From assembly GCF_003448965.1 (NCBI RefSeq), contig NZ_QRGC01000022.1, positions 1 to 64,000 of the forward strand: a stretch of 64,000 bases of DNA. The letters run 5' to 3'. Both the position numbers and the translations under genes were made by a program. The DNA is from Oceanicella sp. SM1341 (GTDB taxonomy: Bacteria; Pseudomonadota; Alphaproteobacteria; Rhodobacterales; Rhodobacteraceae). Position 1 is the stretch's first letter; each line of letters opens with the position of its first letter. Below, piece by piece: positions 8,505 to 21,170 of the stretch. The notes below the pieces were generated by a model. That model had not been told where the DNA came from and searched no databases. It saw only the letters and a list, made by a program, of their open reading frames with translations.

Positions 8505-11230
8505 ACCACCGGCTCGCCGTCCTCGCCCTCGTCGCCGGCCTCGGCGATCCAGGCGACGGAGACGACCTGCTCCCCCGGCGCGGTGTTGAACACCCGCACC
8601 CCGCCCGCCGAGCGCGAGCGGAAGGAGATGTTGTCCACCGGGCAGCGGATCAGCTGGCCGGTGTTGGTGACCAGCATGATCTGGTCATCCATCGACACCG
8701 GGAAGGAGGCGATCAGCGGGCCGCCGCGCATGGCCTTGTCCATGGCGGTGACCCCCTGGCCGCCGCGGCCGCGCACCGGGTAGTCATGGCTCGACGAGAG
8801 CTTGCCCGAGCCCTTCTCGGTGAGGGTGAGCAGCAGCTCCTCGGCCGCCGACATCTCGGCGTAGCGCTCGGGCGTGATGCTGCCCGCGACACCATCCTCG
8901 TTGTCGGTCTCGGCGTCTTCCTCGGAAATGCCGGCCACGGCGCGGCGCATCTTCAGGTAGGCCTGCCGCTCCTCGGAGGAGGCGTCGAAATGGCGGATGA
9001 CGGCGGCGGAGACCACGCGGTCGCCCTTCGCCAGCTTCACGCCGCGCACGCCGGTGGAATCGCGGCCCTTGAACACGCGCACCTCGGTGGTCTGGAAGCG
9101 GATCGCCTTGCCGAAGGCGGTCATCAGCATGATGTCGTCCTCCTCCGAGCAGATGCGCGCGTTCACCAGGCTCACGCCCTCGGGGAGGCGCATGGCGATC
9201 TTGCCGTTGCGCATCACGTTGGTGAAGTCGGAGAGCTGGTTGCGCCGCACGTCGCCCTCGGAGGTGGCGAAGACGATCTGCAGGTCGGCCCAGTCCGCCT
9301 CGTCACGGTCGACCGGCATGATCGCGGCGATGCCGGTGCCGGGCTGGATGGGCAGGATGTTCACGATCGCCTTGCCGCGCGAGGCCCGGCTGCCGCGGGG
9401 CAGGCGCCAGGTCTTGAGCTTGTAGACCATGCCGTCGGTGGTGAAGAACAGGAGCGGCGTGTGGGTGTTGGCCACGAAGAGCGTGGTGACGAAATCCTCG
9501 TCCTTCATGCTCATGCCCTGCGTGCCCTTGCCGCCGCGCTTCTGGGCCCGGTACTCGTCGAGCGGGGTGCGGCGGATGTAGCCGCCATGGGTCACGGTCA
9601 CCACCATGTCCTCGCGCTCGATGAGGTCCTCGTCCTCCATCTCGCCGTCGAACTCCACGATCTGGGAGCGGCGGGGGGTGGCGAACTTCTCCTTCACCTC
9701 GATGAGCTCGTTGGAGATGATCTCCATGATGCGCTCGCGCGAGCGCAGGATGTCGAGGTAATCGGTGATCTTGGCCGCGAGCTCCTGCAGCTCGTCGGTC
9801 ACTTCCTTCACGCCGAGGGCGGTGAGGCGCTGCAGGCGCAGGTCGAGGATGGCCCGCGCCTGGGTGTCGGACAGGAAGTAGGTGCCGTCCTCGTTCATCT
9901 TGTGGGTGGGGTCGTCGATCAGCGCGATGTAGCCGGCGATCTGCTCGGCCGGCCAGCGCCGCTCCATCAGGCGGGAGCGCGCGGTCGCGGGGTCGGGCGA
10001 GGAGCGGATGGTCTGCACCACCTCGTCGACATTCTCCACCGCCACGGCGAGGCCGCAGAGCACATGCGCGCGCTCACGCGCCTTGCGCAGGTCGAAGGCG
10101 GTGCGGCGGGCGACCACTTCCTCGCGGAACTGGATGAAGGAGGAGAGGAAGCGCCTGAGCTCGAGCTGCTCGGGCCGGCCGCCGTTCAGCGCCAGCATGT
10201 TGCAGCCGAAGGAGGTCTGCAGCGGGGTGAAGCGGTAGAGCTGGTTGAGCACGACGTCGGGCGTCGCGTCGCGCTTGAGCTCGATCACCACGCGCACGCC
10301 GAAACGGTCGCTCTCGTCCTGCACATGGGCGATGCCCTCGATGCGCTTGTCGCGGGCGAGCTCGGCGATCTTCTCGATCATCACCGCCTTGTTCACCTGG
10401 TAGGGGATCTCCTCGACCACGATGGCGTAGCGGTCCTTGCGGATCTCCTCGATCTTGGTCTTCGCGCGCATGATGACCGAGCCGCGGCCCTCGGTGTAGG
10501 CCTTCTTCGCCCCGGTGCGGCCGAGGATGAGCGCGCCGGTGGGAAAGTCGGGCGCGGGCACGTAGTCCATCAGCTCGAGCGAGGTGAGGTCGGGGCGCTC
10601 CATCAGCGCGAGCGTGGCGTCGATCACCTCGCCGAGGTTGTGGGGCGGGATGTTGGTCGCCATGCCCACCGCGATGCCGCCGGCGCCGTTCACCAGTAGG
10701 TTGGGGAAGCGCGCGGGCAGGACGGAGGGCTCGCGGTCCTGGTTGTCGTAGTTGGGCTGGAAGTCGACCGTTTCCTTCTCGATATCGGCGAGCAGGAAGG
10801 CGGCGGGCTTGTCCATCCGCACCTCGGTGTAGCGCATCGCCGCCGGGGCGTCGCCGTCCATCGAGCCGAAGTTGCCCTGGCCGTCGAGCAGCGGCAGGCG
10901 CATCGAGAAGTCCTGCGCCATGCGCACGAGGGCGTCGTAGATCGCGCTGTCGCCGTGGGGGTGGTACTTACCCATCACGTCGCCCACCGGGCGGGCCGAC
11001 TTGCGGTAGCCCTTCTCGTGCGTGTTGCCGGTTTCGTGCATCGCGTAGAGGATGCGCCGGTGCACGGGCTTCAGCCCGTCGCGCACATCGGGGATGGCGC
11101 GGCTCACGATCACGCTCATCGCGTAGTCGAGATAGCTGCGCTTCATCTCCTGCTCGACGGAGATCACCGGGCCGGAATGGTCCGGGCGCGGGGGCAGGTC
11201 GTCTTCCGGGGTGTCGATGTCGTCAGCCAA
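8501..11230 (-). CDS. gyrA: DNA gyrase subunit A
   Basis: About 909 residues. I choose the TTG at 11230 ([13 protein letters not shown]) because the frame extension further upstream contains a good sigma-70-type promoter (11264-11293), so those codons are unlikely to be translated; AGAGAAGAG precedes the TTG. The quinolone-determining region reads [18 protein letters not shown], with the Ser and Asp of quinolone-sensitive gyrase. RYTEVRM holds the catalytic Tyr. The GyrA box reads [10 protein letters not shown] (Q-x-R-G-G-K-G), followed by six-bladed beta-pinwheel repeats. An acidic linker ([13 protein letters not shown]) interrupts the C-terminal domain, as in other alphaproteobacteria. Confidence 0.97.
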   Translation of the reverse strand: MADDIDTPEDDLPPRPDHSGPVISVEQEMKRSYLDYAMSVIVSRAIPDVRDGLKPVHRRILYAMHETGNTHEKGYRKSARPVGDVMGKYHPHGDSAIYDALVRMAQDFSMRLPLLDGQGNFGSMDGDAPAAMRYTEVRMDKPAAFLLADIEKETVDFQPNYDNQDREPSVLPARFPNLLVNGAGGIAVGMATNIPPHNLGEVIDATLALMERPDLTSLELMDYVPAPDFPTGALILGRTGAKKAYTEGRGSVIMRAKTKIEEIRKDRYAIVVEEIPYQVNKAVMIEKIAELARDKRIEGIAHVQDESDRFGVRVVIELKRDATPDVVLNQLYRFTPLQTSFGCNMLALNGGRPEQLELRRFLSSFIQFREEVVARRTAFDLRKARERAHVLCGLAVAVENVDEVVQTIRSSPDPATARSRLMERRWPAEQIAGYIALIDDPTHKMNEDGTYFLSDTQARAILDLRLQRLTALGVKEVTDELQELAAKITDYLDILRSRERIMEIISNELIEVKEKFATPRRSQIVEFDGEMEDEDLIEREDMVVTVTHGGYIRRTPLDEYRAQKRGGKGTQGMSMKDEDFVTTLFVANTHTPLLFFTTDGMVYKLKTWRLPRGSRASRGKAIVNILPIQPGTGIAAIMPVDRDEADWADLQIVFATSEGDVRRNQLSDFTNVMRNGKIAMRLPEGVSLVNARICSEEDDIMLMTAFGKAIRFQTTEVRVFKGRDSTGVRGVKLAKGDRVVSAAVIRHFDASSEERQAYLKMRRAVAGISEEDAETDNEDGVAGSITPERYAEMSAAEELLLTLTEKGSGKLSSSHDYPVRGRGGQGVTAMDKAMRGGPLIASFPVSMDDQIMLVTNTGQLIRCPVDNISFRSRSAGGVRVFNTAPGEQVVSVAWIAEAGDEGEDGEPVV

Positions 11231-11263
11231 GGGTCTGCTCTTCTCTCTATATCTTGTGGACGG

Positions 11264-11293
11264 AGTATAGCGGACCCGCCGCATGAACCGCAA
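11264..11293 (-). promoter_or_regulatory. Predicted sigma-70-type promoter of gyrA
   Basis: On the minus strand, TTGCGG (11288-11293) and TATACT (11264-11269) are separated by 18 bases. Transcription would begin near 11257, about 27 nt before the proposed TTG start of gyrA. Confidence 0.6.
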
Positions 11294-11463
11294 TGACGGG
11301 GGGCGGCGATCTCCACGCTTTCGTAACGGAATTCGCCCAGATTCGGGACAGGTACGGCAGCGACGGCGGCAGCAGGCGGAACAGGGGACAGCGGCATGGC
11401 ACCGGGCATCCGGACAGTGGCAGACATCGCGGGCCGGGCGGCCGCCGCGGGCAGGGCGCGCGC

Positions 11464-12012
11464 ATGAGGCTGAGGCTGATCCGGGGCGGGGCCGCGCCCC
11501 TCGTGCCCGGGGCCGAGCTGCGCGCCCCGGTCTGGCGCCGTTTCGACCTCGAGAGCGTCGGCGAGGCGGGCGAGCTGATCAGCGGCTTCCTGCAGCGCCA
11601 CCCGGATTTCTACCCCGGCCGGCTGCTCGGCCACCTGATGCACGTGCCCGGCCCGCGCCCCTCGGAGGAGGACATCGCCGGGCTCGCCGCGATGAGTGCT
11701 GCGCTCAGCCGCCACCAGGAACTGGTGCTGCGGCTCGACTTCGGGCCCGCCCGGGGCGCCTCGGCGCAGGAACTGTCGCGGCTGCTGCTGGCGACGGGGG
11801 TGGAGCTTGCCGATGTCTTCGCCGCCGTCTGCATGCTGCGGGACGATCTCTCGCGTCTCGTGGCGGCCGGGGAGGAGGGCGCGCCCGGCGGGCGCCTCCT
11901 CCTGCAGGGAATGGGCACGGTGCTGATGCTCGACCTGAGCCAGGTCGCCGACGCCTACCTTGCCGAAGCCGCCGGCCGCAATGAAAGAGCGGCCCGCAGG
12001 CCGCTCTCCTGA
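11464..12012 (+). CDS. Hypothetical protein, distant resemblance to a globin-like helical domain
   Basis: 182 residues from ATG 11464, which lacks a strong ribosome binding site; the frame is open further upstream but that part looks like noise. It is all-helical in appearance, with [39 protein letters not shown] and a C-terminal [19 protein letters not shown]. The last segment resembles the final helix of protoglobin/globin-coupled-sensor domains ('L-D-M-x-L-V-x-x-A-Y'), but no proximal His is obvious. It is convergent with ssb, whose terminator overlaps its last codons. I do not assign a function. Confidence 0.5.
   Translation: MRLRLIRGGAAPLVPGAELRAPVWRRFDLESVGEAGELISGFLQRHPDFYPGRLLGHLMHVPGPRPSEEDIAGLAAMSAALSRHQELVLRLDFGPARGASAQELSRLLLATGVELADVFAAVCMLRDDLSRLVAAGEEGAPGGRLLLQGMGTVLMLDLSQVADAYLAEAAGRNERAARRPLS
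11986..12007 (-). terminator. Rho-independent terminator of ssb
   Basis: Stem AGAGCGGCC/GGCCGCTCT (9 bp) with a 4-base loop. On the minus strand it is followed by TTTCATT. It starts 13 bp past the ssb stop and lies inside the 3' end of the convergent hypothetical gene. Confidence 0.7.
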
Positions 12013-12019
12013 TCCCGCC

Positions 12020-12520
12020 TCAGAACGGGATCTCGTCGTCGAGGTTGCCGCCGCCGGAGGGGCCGGAATCGTAGCCTCCGCCGTAATCGCCGCCGCGGTC
12101 GTAGCCGCCGCCGCCCTGGCCACCGCCGTAGCCGCCACCACCGCCGCCGCCACCGCTGCCGCCTTCGCCACGGCCGTCGAGCAGGGTGAGCTCACCCCGG
12201 TAGGGGCGCAGCACCACCTCGGTGGAATAGCGGTCGGCGCCGGACTGGTCCTGCCATTTCCGCGTCTCGAGCTGGCCCTCGATGTACACTTTCGAACCCT
12301 TGCGCAGGTACTGCTCGGCAATGCGCGCCAGCGGCTCGGAGAAGATGGCCACCGAGTGCCACTCCGTGCGCTCGCGCCGCTCGCCCGAGGATTTGTCGCG
12401 CCATGTCTCGGACGTGGCGATGCGCAGGTTGACCACCTTGCCGCCGTTCTGGAAGCTGCGCACTTCCGGGTCGCGGCCGAGGTTGCCGACGATGATGACC
12501 TTGTTGACGCTGCCTGCCAT
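12020..12520 (-). CDS. ssb: Single-stranded DNA-binding protein
   Basis: 166 residues. The N-terminal OB fold begins [20 protein letters not shown] and continues through [21 protein letters not shown] and [17 protein letters not shown] Gly/Tyr-rich linker (roughly residues 115-157) leads to the C-terminal tip LDDEIPF, the acidic tail used to recruit repair proteins. It is divergent from uvrA, as in many proteobacteria; a LexA-type box lies in the 241-bp spacer. Confidence 0.98.
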   Translation of the reverse strand: MAGSVNKVIIVGNLGRDPEVRSFQNGGKVVNLRIATSETWRDKSSGERRERTEWHSVAIFSEPLARIAEQYLRKGSKVYIEGQLETRKWQDQSGADRYSTEVVLRPYRGELTLLDGRGEGGSGGGGGGGGYGGGQGGGGYDRGGDYGGGYDSGPSGGGNLDDEIPF

Positions 12521-12671
12521 GATCTCCTCCGGCGTATCCGATTCCTGTCACGCCGAGCTTAGACCACATCCGCGGGAAGGGGGCCACACCCGCGGCGGAT
12601 TTCGGCGCGGATAAATCCGATACCGCGCCCGGGGCGTACGGAGGAAGCAGAACCGAGGCGTATTGCGCCCT

Positions 12672-12686
12672 GTTCATGTTTTGTTT
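12672..12686. promoter_or_regulatory. Probable LexA (SOS) box between ssb and uvrA
   Basis: GTTC-N7-GTTT matches the alphaproteobacterial LexA consensus GTTC-N7-GTTC at seven of eight fixed bases. It lies 76 bp before the uvrA start and 152 bp before ssb. SOS control of this divergent pair is well known in other bacteria. Confidence 0.65.
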
Positions 12687-12691
12687 ACAAG

Positions 12692-12706
12692 ATGCGAGAC
12701 TCGCAT
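12692..12706. promoter_or_regulatory. Palindrome ATGCGAG-A-CTCGCAT upstream of uvrA
   Basis: A perfect 7-bp inverted repeat around a single A, 5 bp downstream of the LexA-like box and 56 bp before the uvrA ATG. It has operator size and symmetry; the binding protein is unknown. Confidence 0.4.
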
Positions 12707-12761
12707 TCGCGCCCGCAGGAACTAGATAGGGCGCTTGGGCTATATCGGGGGACCGGACGAC

Positions 12762-15623
<2,862 letters not shown>

Positions 15624-15642
15624 CGCAGGCGCCCGGACATGA

Positions 15643-15678
15643 AAAGGACCCCCGCCGGCAGCCCGGCGGGGGTCCTTT
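15643..15678. terminator. Bidirectional terminator between uvrA and the RcnB-like gene
   Basis: A perfect 16-bp stem (arms begin AAAGGACCCCC and end GGGGGTCCTTT) with loop CAGC. There is a T-rich flank on the + side and an A-run that becomes a T-run on the minus side, so it can serve both convergent genes. Confidence 0.9.
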
Positions 15679-15699
15679 CGTTTCGCGGGGAAGGGAGGC

Positions 15700-16059
15700 T
15701 CAGAGCCCGCCCACGGCCTGCACGGCGGCGAGCACCTTGAACGTGGCATCGGCCACGCGCAGGATCTCGTTGTCCACCCGCACGTAGCGCTCGCCGCGCG
15801 CCGGCGGGCGCAGGCCGTAGCGGTCATAGTCGCGGATGATCACGTAATCGACGCCGTCGGGGATCGGGTAGCCGACGCGGTAGCGCGGCTCGTGGCGACG
15901 GTCGTCGTTGCGGTAGTATTTCTTGGCCTGGCCGGGAGGCATGCAGCCCTTGTCTGCAAGGCCCGGGGGGCATCCGCCCGGAGGGCCCGCGAGGGCCATG
16001 GGCGCGCTGGCTCCGCCGAGGACGGCGGCACTGACGAGGAGTGCGGCTACGCGTTTCAT
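15700..16059 (-). CDS. RcnB-like small secreted protein
   Basis: 119 residues. The start MKRVAALLVSAAVLGG is preceded by AAAGGAGACCCC, an ideal ribosome binding site. The first ~23 residues are a signal peptide ending near ALAG. The mature part carries CPPGLADKGCMPPGQAKK, then YRVGYPIPDGVDYVIIRDYDRYGL and a C-terminal 'V-x-x-E-I-L-x-V-x-D-A-T' as in periplasmic RcnB/YoaJ-like proteins (modulators of Ni/Co efflux in E. coli). Such proteins are often mislabelled 'excinuclease ABC subunit A' through proximity to uvrA. A metal role is inferred only from the family. Confidence 0.75.
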   Translation of the reverse strand: MKRVAALLVSAAVLGGASAPMALAGPPGGCPPGLADKGCMPPGQAKKYYRNDDRRHEPRYRVGYPIPDGVDYVIIRDYDRYGLRPPARGERYVRVDNEILRVADATFKVLAAVQAVGGL

Positions 16060-16290
16060 GGGGTCTCCTTTACACTTTCCGGACATGGGCCGGGACACAT
16101 CCCGACCGTTGAACGCAGCAGCGGCGGCGTGGGTTGCATGCAATCGGGCCGCCCGCGCGGCACAGCGGCAGGCCTGCCACAGGATGGCGCCACCGACCTG
16201 CCCGCAGTGTTACACGACCAATGGCCGGTTGACCGTCGCGAAAAACCTGCGTCATTCTGTCTGCAAAACAACACGCAGGAGGTTACGAAC

Positions 16291-16725
16291 ATGATCGTTC
16301 AGCAGATTCTCGGCCAGAAGCCCGTCGACGGCATCGCCTATGTCTCCCCGGAATCGGGAGTGGGCGAGGCGGTCAAGCTGCTCTCGGCGCGGCGCATAGG
16401 TGCTGTGGTGGTCTCCCGCGACGGCAGGAAGGTCGACGGCATCCTCTCCGAGCGCGACATCGTGCGCGAGCTCGGCTCCTCCGGTGCCGGGGTGCTCGAG
16501 AAGCGCGTGGAGGAGATGATGACCCGCCAGGTCCGCGGCTGCGCGCTCTCCGACACGGCCGAAGAGGTGCTGGAGGCGATGACCGCCGGGCGCTTCCGCC
16601 ACATGCCGGTGATGGAGGAGGGCGCGATGGTGGGCGTGATCTCCATCGGCGACGTGGTGAAGGCGCGGCTCTCCGAGATCCACATGGAAAAGAGCGCCCT
16701 GGAAGACATGATCAAGGGCTACTGA
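16291..16725 (+). CDS. CBS-domain pair protein
   Basis: 144 residues, essentially two CBS domains. The first spans VDGIAYVSPESGVGEAVKLL to VDGILSERDIVREL, the second MMTRQVRGCALSDTAEEVLEAM to MVGVISIGDVVKARL. The start MIVQQILGQK has AGGAGG 8 bases upstream. Stand-alone CBS pairs usually bind adenine nucleotides and regulate a partner. The partner here is unknown; coaD follows 66 bp downstream on the same strand. Confidence 0.92.
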   Translation: MIVQQILGQKPVDGIAYVSPESGVGEAVKLLSARRIGAVVVSRDGRKVDGILSERDIVRELGSSGAGVLEKRVEEMMTRQVRGCALSDTAEEVLEAMTAGRFRHMPVMEEGAMVGVISIGDVVKARLSEIHMEKSALEDMIKGY

Positions 16726-16791
16726 TCGGCACTTGATTTCGCTCGCGCAATATTGTTGCGTTCGCCCGAGCATTCGGCGAGGGAGCGAAAG

Positions 16792-17289
16792 ATGCGCATT
16801 GGTCTGTATCCGGGGACGTTCGATCCCATGACGCTGGGCCACCAGGACATCATCCGTCGGGCGATGTCGCTGGTGGACAGGCTGGTGATCGGCGTGGCGA
16901 TCAACCGGGACAAGGGGCCGCTCTTCACGCTGGAGGAGCGGGTGCGCATGGTCGAGCGCGAATGCGCGCCGCTCGCCGAGGAGAGCGGCACGGAAATCGT
17001 CGTCCATCCGTTCGAGAACCTGCTGATTCACTGCGCGCGTGACGTGAATGCCACGCTCATCGTGCGCGGGCTGCGGGCTGTTTCCGATTTCGAGTACGAG
17101 TTCCAGATGGTGGGCATGAACCGCGCCATGAGCGACGATGTGGAAACGGTGTTCCTCATGGCGGACGCCCATCACCAGGCCATCGCCTCGCGGCTGGTGA
17201 AGGAAATCGCCCGTCTGGGCGGAGATATCTCGGCCTTCGTCTCTCCGGACGTGGCGTCGGAGCTGGTGGAACGGCTGAAAAAGCGTTGA
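16792..17289 (+). CDS. coaD: Phosphopantetheine adenylyltransferase
   Basis: 165 residues. MRIGLYPGTFDPMTLGHQDII contains the nucleotidyltransferase T/H-x-G-H signature. RGLRAVSDFEYEFQMVGMN is the pantetheine-binding segment, and ISAFVSPDVASELVERL is the conserved C-terminus. It catalyses the penultimate step of coenzyme A synthesis. In-frame codons upstream of ATG 16792 are not homologous to family members. It is followed after 82 bp by the cyclophilin gene, the usual Rhodobacteraceae order. Confidence 0.97.
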   Translation: MRIGLYPGTFDPMTLGHQDIIRRAMSLVDRLVIGVAINRDKGPLFTLEERVRMVERECAPLAEESGTEIVVHPFENLLIHCARDVNATLIVRGLRAVSDFEYEFQMVGMNRAMSDDVETVFLMADAHHQAIASRLVKEIARLGGDISAFVSPDVASELVERLKKR

Positions 17290-17371
17290 GCAACCTGTGG
17301 TTGCATTGACCCCGACGCCTGCTGGCGCTATGTGAGCCCGAAAAGCTTTACGCAAACGAAAGGCGGCTTCC

Positions 17372-17977
17372 GTGCGCAATACCTTCCATGCCCTGGTGGC
17401 GGCGGCCTCCGCCTTCGTGCTGCTGACTTCATCACTGCCTTCCACGGCACAGACAACGGAGGCTCCACAAGTGAGCGAACGCGACGCCGAGAATACCCTG
17501 ATCATCGAGCTCAAGACCGGCAAGGTGGTCATCGAGATGCTGCCCGATGTGGCACCCAAGCACGTGTCGCAGATCAAGGCGCTCGCCCGGTCCGGCCAGT
17601 ACGACGGCGTGGTCTTCCACCGTGTGATCGACGGCTTCATGGCCCAGACCGGCGACGTGGAGTTCGGCGACAAGACCGACGGCTACAACCCGCGCCGCGC
17701 CGGCACCGGCGGCTCGGACCTGCCGGACCTGCCGGCCGAGTTCTCCAACGTGCCCTTCGACCGCGGCACCGTGGGCATGGCCCGCTCGCAGAACCCGAAC
17801 TCCGGCAACTCGCAGTTCTTCATCATGTTCGCCGACGGCCATTTCCTGAACGGCAACTACACCGTCTGGGGCAAGGTGGTGGACGGCATGGAATTCGTCG
17901 ACCAGATCGTGCGCGGCGAGCCGCCCGCAGACCCGGACGAGATGATCTCCGTGAAGGTGGCCGCCGACGCCGAGTGA
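17372..17977 (+). CDS. Peptidyl-prolyl cis-trans isomerase (cyclophilin), exported
   Basis: 201 residues from GTG 17372 (GAAAGGCGG upstream). A signal peptide of ~26 residues ends in STAQT. The cyclophilin core follows: VVFHRVIDGFMAQTGD, GTVGMARSQNPNSGNSQFFIMF and NGNYTVWGKVVDGMEFVDQI, with the catalytic Arg and the Phe/Trp pocket. It should assist proline isomerisation in periplasmic protein folding. Confidence 0.94.
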   Translation: MRNTFHALVAAASAFVLLTSSLPSTAQTTEAPQVSERDAENTLIIELKTGKVVIEMLPDVAPKHVSQIKALARSGQYDGVVFHRVIDGFMAQTGDVEFGDKTDGYNPRRAGTGGSDLPDLPAEFSNVPFDRGTVGMARSQNPNSGNSQFFIMFADGHFLNGNYTVWGKVVDGMEFVDQIVRGEPPADPDEMISVKVAADAE

Positions 17978-18008
17978 GGCAGGCCGCCCCCGCAGGGGAG
18001 TGACGAGA

Positions 18009-18034
18009 GGGGCGTGCCCGGCCGGGCGCGCCCC
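18009..18034. terminator. Terminator-like hairpin after the cyclophilin gene
   Basis: Two 13-base arms (GGGGCGTGCCCGG / CCGGGCGCGCCCC) pair with one G-T wobble and are followed by TTCTTG. It is placed between convergent genes. Confidence 0.6.
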
Positions 18035-18044
18035 TTCTTGCATT

Positions 18045-18542
18045 TCAGGGCAGGGCGCGGGCGCGCTCCGTCGCCGCGGTGACCAGCGCGAAGAGCACGT
18101 GCCCGGCCAGCGCCACCCAGGTGATGCCGGAGAATCCCAGGAAGGCCGGCAGCCCGGCGATGAGATGCGCCATGATGAACAGCGCGAACACCCAGAGCGC
18201 CACGCCGTAGGCGAAGGCCGGCACGAGCCAGTGCAGCCCCGGCGCCAGCCGCTGCCAGAGCGGCCGCACGATGAGCATCCAGCCCAGCGGGTAGGCCACC
18301 AGCCCGGCGACGTAGTGCAGCAGGTTGGCCCCGGGGTCGTAGGGCGCGCCGAACAGCCGCTCGATCACGCTGTTGGCCAGCGGCACCGGCGCGAGGTTGG
18401 CCCCGCCCAGCATCGGGCTGATCGCCTGGCCGTAGAGGTCGAAGGCGACGGTGGAGATCGCGCCGGCCACGAGCATGGTGGTGAGGGTGCGCAGCGGCGG
18501 CTCGACCGCCTCGGCGCCCGGGGGCATGGTGTCGTTGTACAT
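18045..18542 (-). CDS. Integral membrane protein of unknown function
   Basis: 165 residues. The start MYNDTMPPGAEAV is fixed by GGGAGGAAACA directly upstream. About four hydrophobic helices are visible: TMLVAGAISTVAFDLYG, LHYVAGLVAYPLGWMLIV, WLVPAFAYGVALWVFALF and ITWVALAGHVLFALVTA. His residues sit in or near the membrane segments (HYVAG, MAHLIAG). No family assigned. Confidence 0.75.
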   Translation of the reverse strand: MYNDTMPPGAEAVEPPLRTLTTMLVAGAISTVAFDLYGQAISPMLGGANLAPVPLANSVIERLFGAPYDPGANLLHYVAGLVAYPLGWMLIVRPLWQRLAPGLHWLVPAFAYGVALWVFALFIMAHLIAGLPAFLGFSGITWVALAGHVLFALVTAATERARALP

Positions 18543-18717
18543 TGTTTCCTCCCGCGAGATGTTGGTGGAATGAACCTGTGGTCTTTGCGCGGGCGTGAAC
18601 AGCCACCTGTAACGAAACGCACCCGCTTGTGTGTCTCTGCGCGGTCGCGCGTGAACGGCTGGAACAATTGGCCGATGGCGGCTTGACGGGGCAGGCGAAT
18701 CCCGGCAGAGGCGCGCC

Positions 18718-19770
18718 ATGAAACTCGCCGATTTCGACTTCGAGCTCCCCGAGGAGCGTATCGCCCTCAGGCCGGCGCGGCCGCGCAGCTCCGCGCGGCT
18801 GCTCGTCGGGCGCGGGCAGGGCATCACCGATTCGACCGTGGCCGACCTGCCGGACTGGCTGCGACCCGGCGACATGCTGGTGTTCAACGACACCCGGGTG
18901 ATCCCGGCGCGGCTCTTCGGCGAGCGCCACCGCGAGAGCCCGGACGGCCCCGGCCTCGCCCGGGTGGAGGCCACGCTGATCCGCCGCATCGACGGCGCCC
19001 GCTGGGAGGCGCTTGCCCGGCCGGCCAAGCGGCTGCGCGAAGGCGACCGGCTGAGCTTCGGCGCCCTCACCGCCACGCTGGAGAGCCGGGGCGAGGCCGG
19101 CTCGGTCACGCTGCGTTTCGACCTCACGGGCCCGGCGCTCGATGCGGCCATCGCCGAGGCGGGGCAGATGCCGCTGCCGCCCTACATCGCCGCCCGCCGC
19201 CCGGCCGATGCGCAGGACCGCACCGATTACCAGACTGTCTTCGCCGAGCGCGAGGGCGCCGTGGCCGCCCCCACCGCCTCGCTGCATTTCGACGAGGCGC
19301 TGCTCGGGCGGCTGGCGGCGCGCGGCGTGCTCAACACCCGGGTCACGCTGCATGTGGGTGCGGGCACCTTCCTGCCGGTGACGGCGGAGGACGTGGCCGG
19401 CCACAAGATGCATTCCGAATGGGGCGAGGTCTCGGAGGCCGCCGCCGACGACATCCGCGCCGCGAAGGCCGCGGGCGGGCGCATCATCCCCGTGGGCACC
19501 ACCGCGATGCGGCTGATCGAGACCGCCGCCGCCCCCGGCGAGATCGGCGCGTGGAGCGGCGATACCGATATCTTCATCACTCCGGGCTATCGCTTCCGCG
19601 TGGCCGACGGGCTGATGACCAACTTCCACCTGCCGCGCTCCACGCTGATGATGCTGGTCTCGGCCCTGATGGGCATGGATGAAATCCGTCGCATCTATGG
19701 ACATGCGATCGCGACGGGTTACAGATTCTACTCTTACGGGGATTCCTCGCTGCTGCTGCCGCGCGGCTGA
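18718..19770 (+). CDS. queA: tRNA preQ1(34) S-adenosylmethionine ribosyltransferase-isomerase
   Basis: 350 residues. Diagnostic stretches: [81 protein letters not shown] and [32 protein letters not shown]. It transfers the ribose of SAM to preQ1 in tRNA to form epoxyqueuosine. gluQ at 4.9 kb acts later on queuosine-tRNA-Asp. Confidence 0.97.
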   Translation: MKLADFDFELPEERIALRPARPRSSARLLVGRGQGITDSTVADLPDWLRPGDMLVFNDTRVIPARLFGERHRESPDGPGLARVEATLIRRIDGARWEALARPAKRLREGDRLSFGALTATLESRGEAGSVTLRFDLTGPALDAAIAEAGQMPLPPYIAARRPADAQDRTDYQTVFAEREGAVAAPTASLHFDEALLGRLAARGVLNTRVTLHVGAGTFLPVTAEDVAGHKMHSEWGEVSEAAADDIRAAKAAGGRIIPVGTTAMRLIETAAAPGEIGAWSGDTDIFITPGYRFRVADGLMTNFHLPRSTLMMLVSALMGMDEIRRIYGHAIATGYRFYSYGDSSLLLPRG

Positions 19771-19830
19771 AGTGCCCCCCGACACGCTGATGCCGGCCCC
19801 GCGGGGCCATCGCACCGAAGGAGAACGGAC

Positions 19831-21093
19831 GTGCTGAAGGTCCTGCGAGATCTCTGGCCGCTCTTGGGCGGTCTCATGCTGCTGATGCTGGGCAACGGCA
19901 TGCAGGGCACGCTGCTGGGCGTGCGCGGCGCGCTCGAGGGCTTCGGCGCGCTCGAGCTCTCCTTCATCATGTCGGCCTATTTCCTGGGCTATCTCTTCTC
20001 GGCCCGGCTCACGCCGCGGGTGATCGCGAAGGTGGGGCACGTGCGGGTGTTCGCCGCCTATGCCTCGCTGATCTCGGCCTGTTTCGTGCTCTACGCCGCG
20101 ATACCGGACCCCATCGCCTGGTTCGTGATGCGCGTCGCGGTGGGCTTCTGCTACTGCGGCGTCTACGTGGTGGTGGAGAGCTGGCTCAACGACAGCACCT
20201 CGAACGAAACCCGCGGCCAGGCGCTCTCGGCCTACATCATCGTGCAGATCATCGGCATCATCGCCGCGCAGGTGATCATGAACTTCGGCGAGGCTGAGGG
20301 GTATATCCTCTTCGTCGTCATCTCGGTGCTGGTGTCGGTGAGCTTCCTGCCCATCCTGCTCACGGTGAGCCCGGCGCCGGTGTTCCACACCGCGCGGCCG
20401 ATGTCGCTGCTGCAGCTCTACCGCGCCTCGCCGCTGGGCATCGTGGCGGCCTTCCTGCTGGGCTCGTTCTTCTCCTCGATCTTCGGCATGGGCGCGGTCT
20501 ACGGCTCGGCCCAGGGGCTGAGCGTGCAGCAGATCACCATCTTCGTGGGCGCGATCTACGCGGGCTCGCTCGTGGTGCAATACCCGCTGGGATGGCTGTC
20601 GGACCGGATGGACCGCCGCCAGCTCATCATGTACGCCTGCGGCATCTCCGCCCTCGGGGGGCTCTTCGGCATCTGGGCCGGCTCCTCCTACATCCTCATC
20701 CTCGTCGCGGGCGCGGTGATGGGCGGGCTCGGCAGCCCGCTGTGGAGCCTCGTGGTGGCCCACACCAACGATTATCTCGACCATCAGGACATGGCCTCGG
20801 CCTCCGGCGGGCTCCTGTTCGTGAACGGTGTCGGCGCGGTGGGCGGCGCCCCGGTGCTGGGCTGGCTGATGGAGACCTTCGGCGCCTGGATGTTCTTTGC
20901 CTTCAACGGCGTGCTGATGGCGCTCATCTCGCTCTACGCCCTCTACCGCATGACCCAGCGCGCCGCGACCCCGGTGGAGGAGACCGTGCCCTACGCGCCG
21001 GTCCTGCCCACCGCCTCGCCGGTCGCGCATGAGGTGGCGAGCGAGGTGGCCCAGGCCGCGCACGAGGAGGAGGAGAGCGGGCAGGCGGCTTGA
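19831..21093 (+). CDS. MFS transporter (YcaD-like)
   Basis: 420 residues from GTG 19831 with GAAGGAG upstream. Twelve predicted membrane helices. The 'R-G-x-x-E-G-F' after TM1 and GWLSDRMDRRQLIM (loop 8-9 MFS motif) are typical of the YcaD/CynX-like branch. The C-terminal ~40 residues are hydrophilic and acidic (HEEEESGQAA). The substrate is unknown. Confidence 0.85.
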   Translation: MLKVLRDLWPLLGGLMLLMLGNGMQGTLLGVRGALEGFGALELSFIMSAYFLGYLFSARLTPRVIAKVGHVRVFAAYASLISACFVLYAAIPDPIAWFVMRVAVGFCYCGVYVVVESWLNDSTSNETRGQALSAYIIVQIIGIIAAQVIMNFGEAEGYILFVVISVLVSVSFLPILLTVSPAPVFHTARPMSLLQLYRASPLGIVAAFLLGSFFSSIFGMGAVYGSAQGLSVQQITIFVGAIYAGSLVVQYPLGWLSDRMDRRQLIMYACGISALGGLFGIWAGSSYILILVAGAVMGGLGSPLWSLVVAHTNDYLDHQDMASASGGLLFVNGVGAVGGAPVLGWLMETFGAWMFFAFNGVLMALISLYALYRMTQRAATPVEETVPYAPVLPTASPVAHEVASEVAQAAHEEEESGQAA

Positions 21094-21170
21094 CAGCCCC
21101 GCTCCCGGCGCGCAACCGTTGCCCAAGGCGCCGCGAAAGGCGCCGTCACAAACACGCAAAGGGGGAAACA

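Noticed and set aside
15700-16059. Labelling the small secreted gene as an excinuclease subunit
   Set aside because: Such labels come from proximity to uvrA. The protein has a signal peptide and the RcnB-like repeat, and no ATPase motifs.
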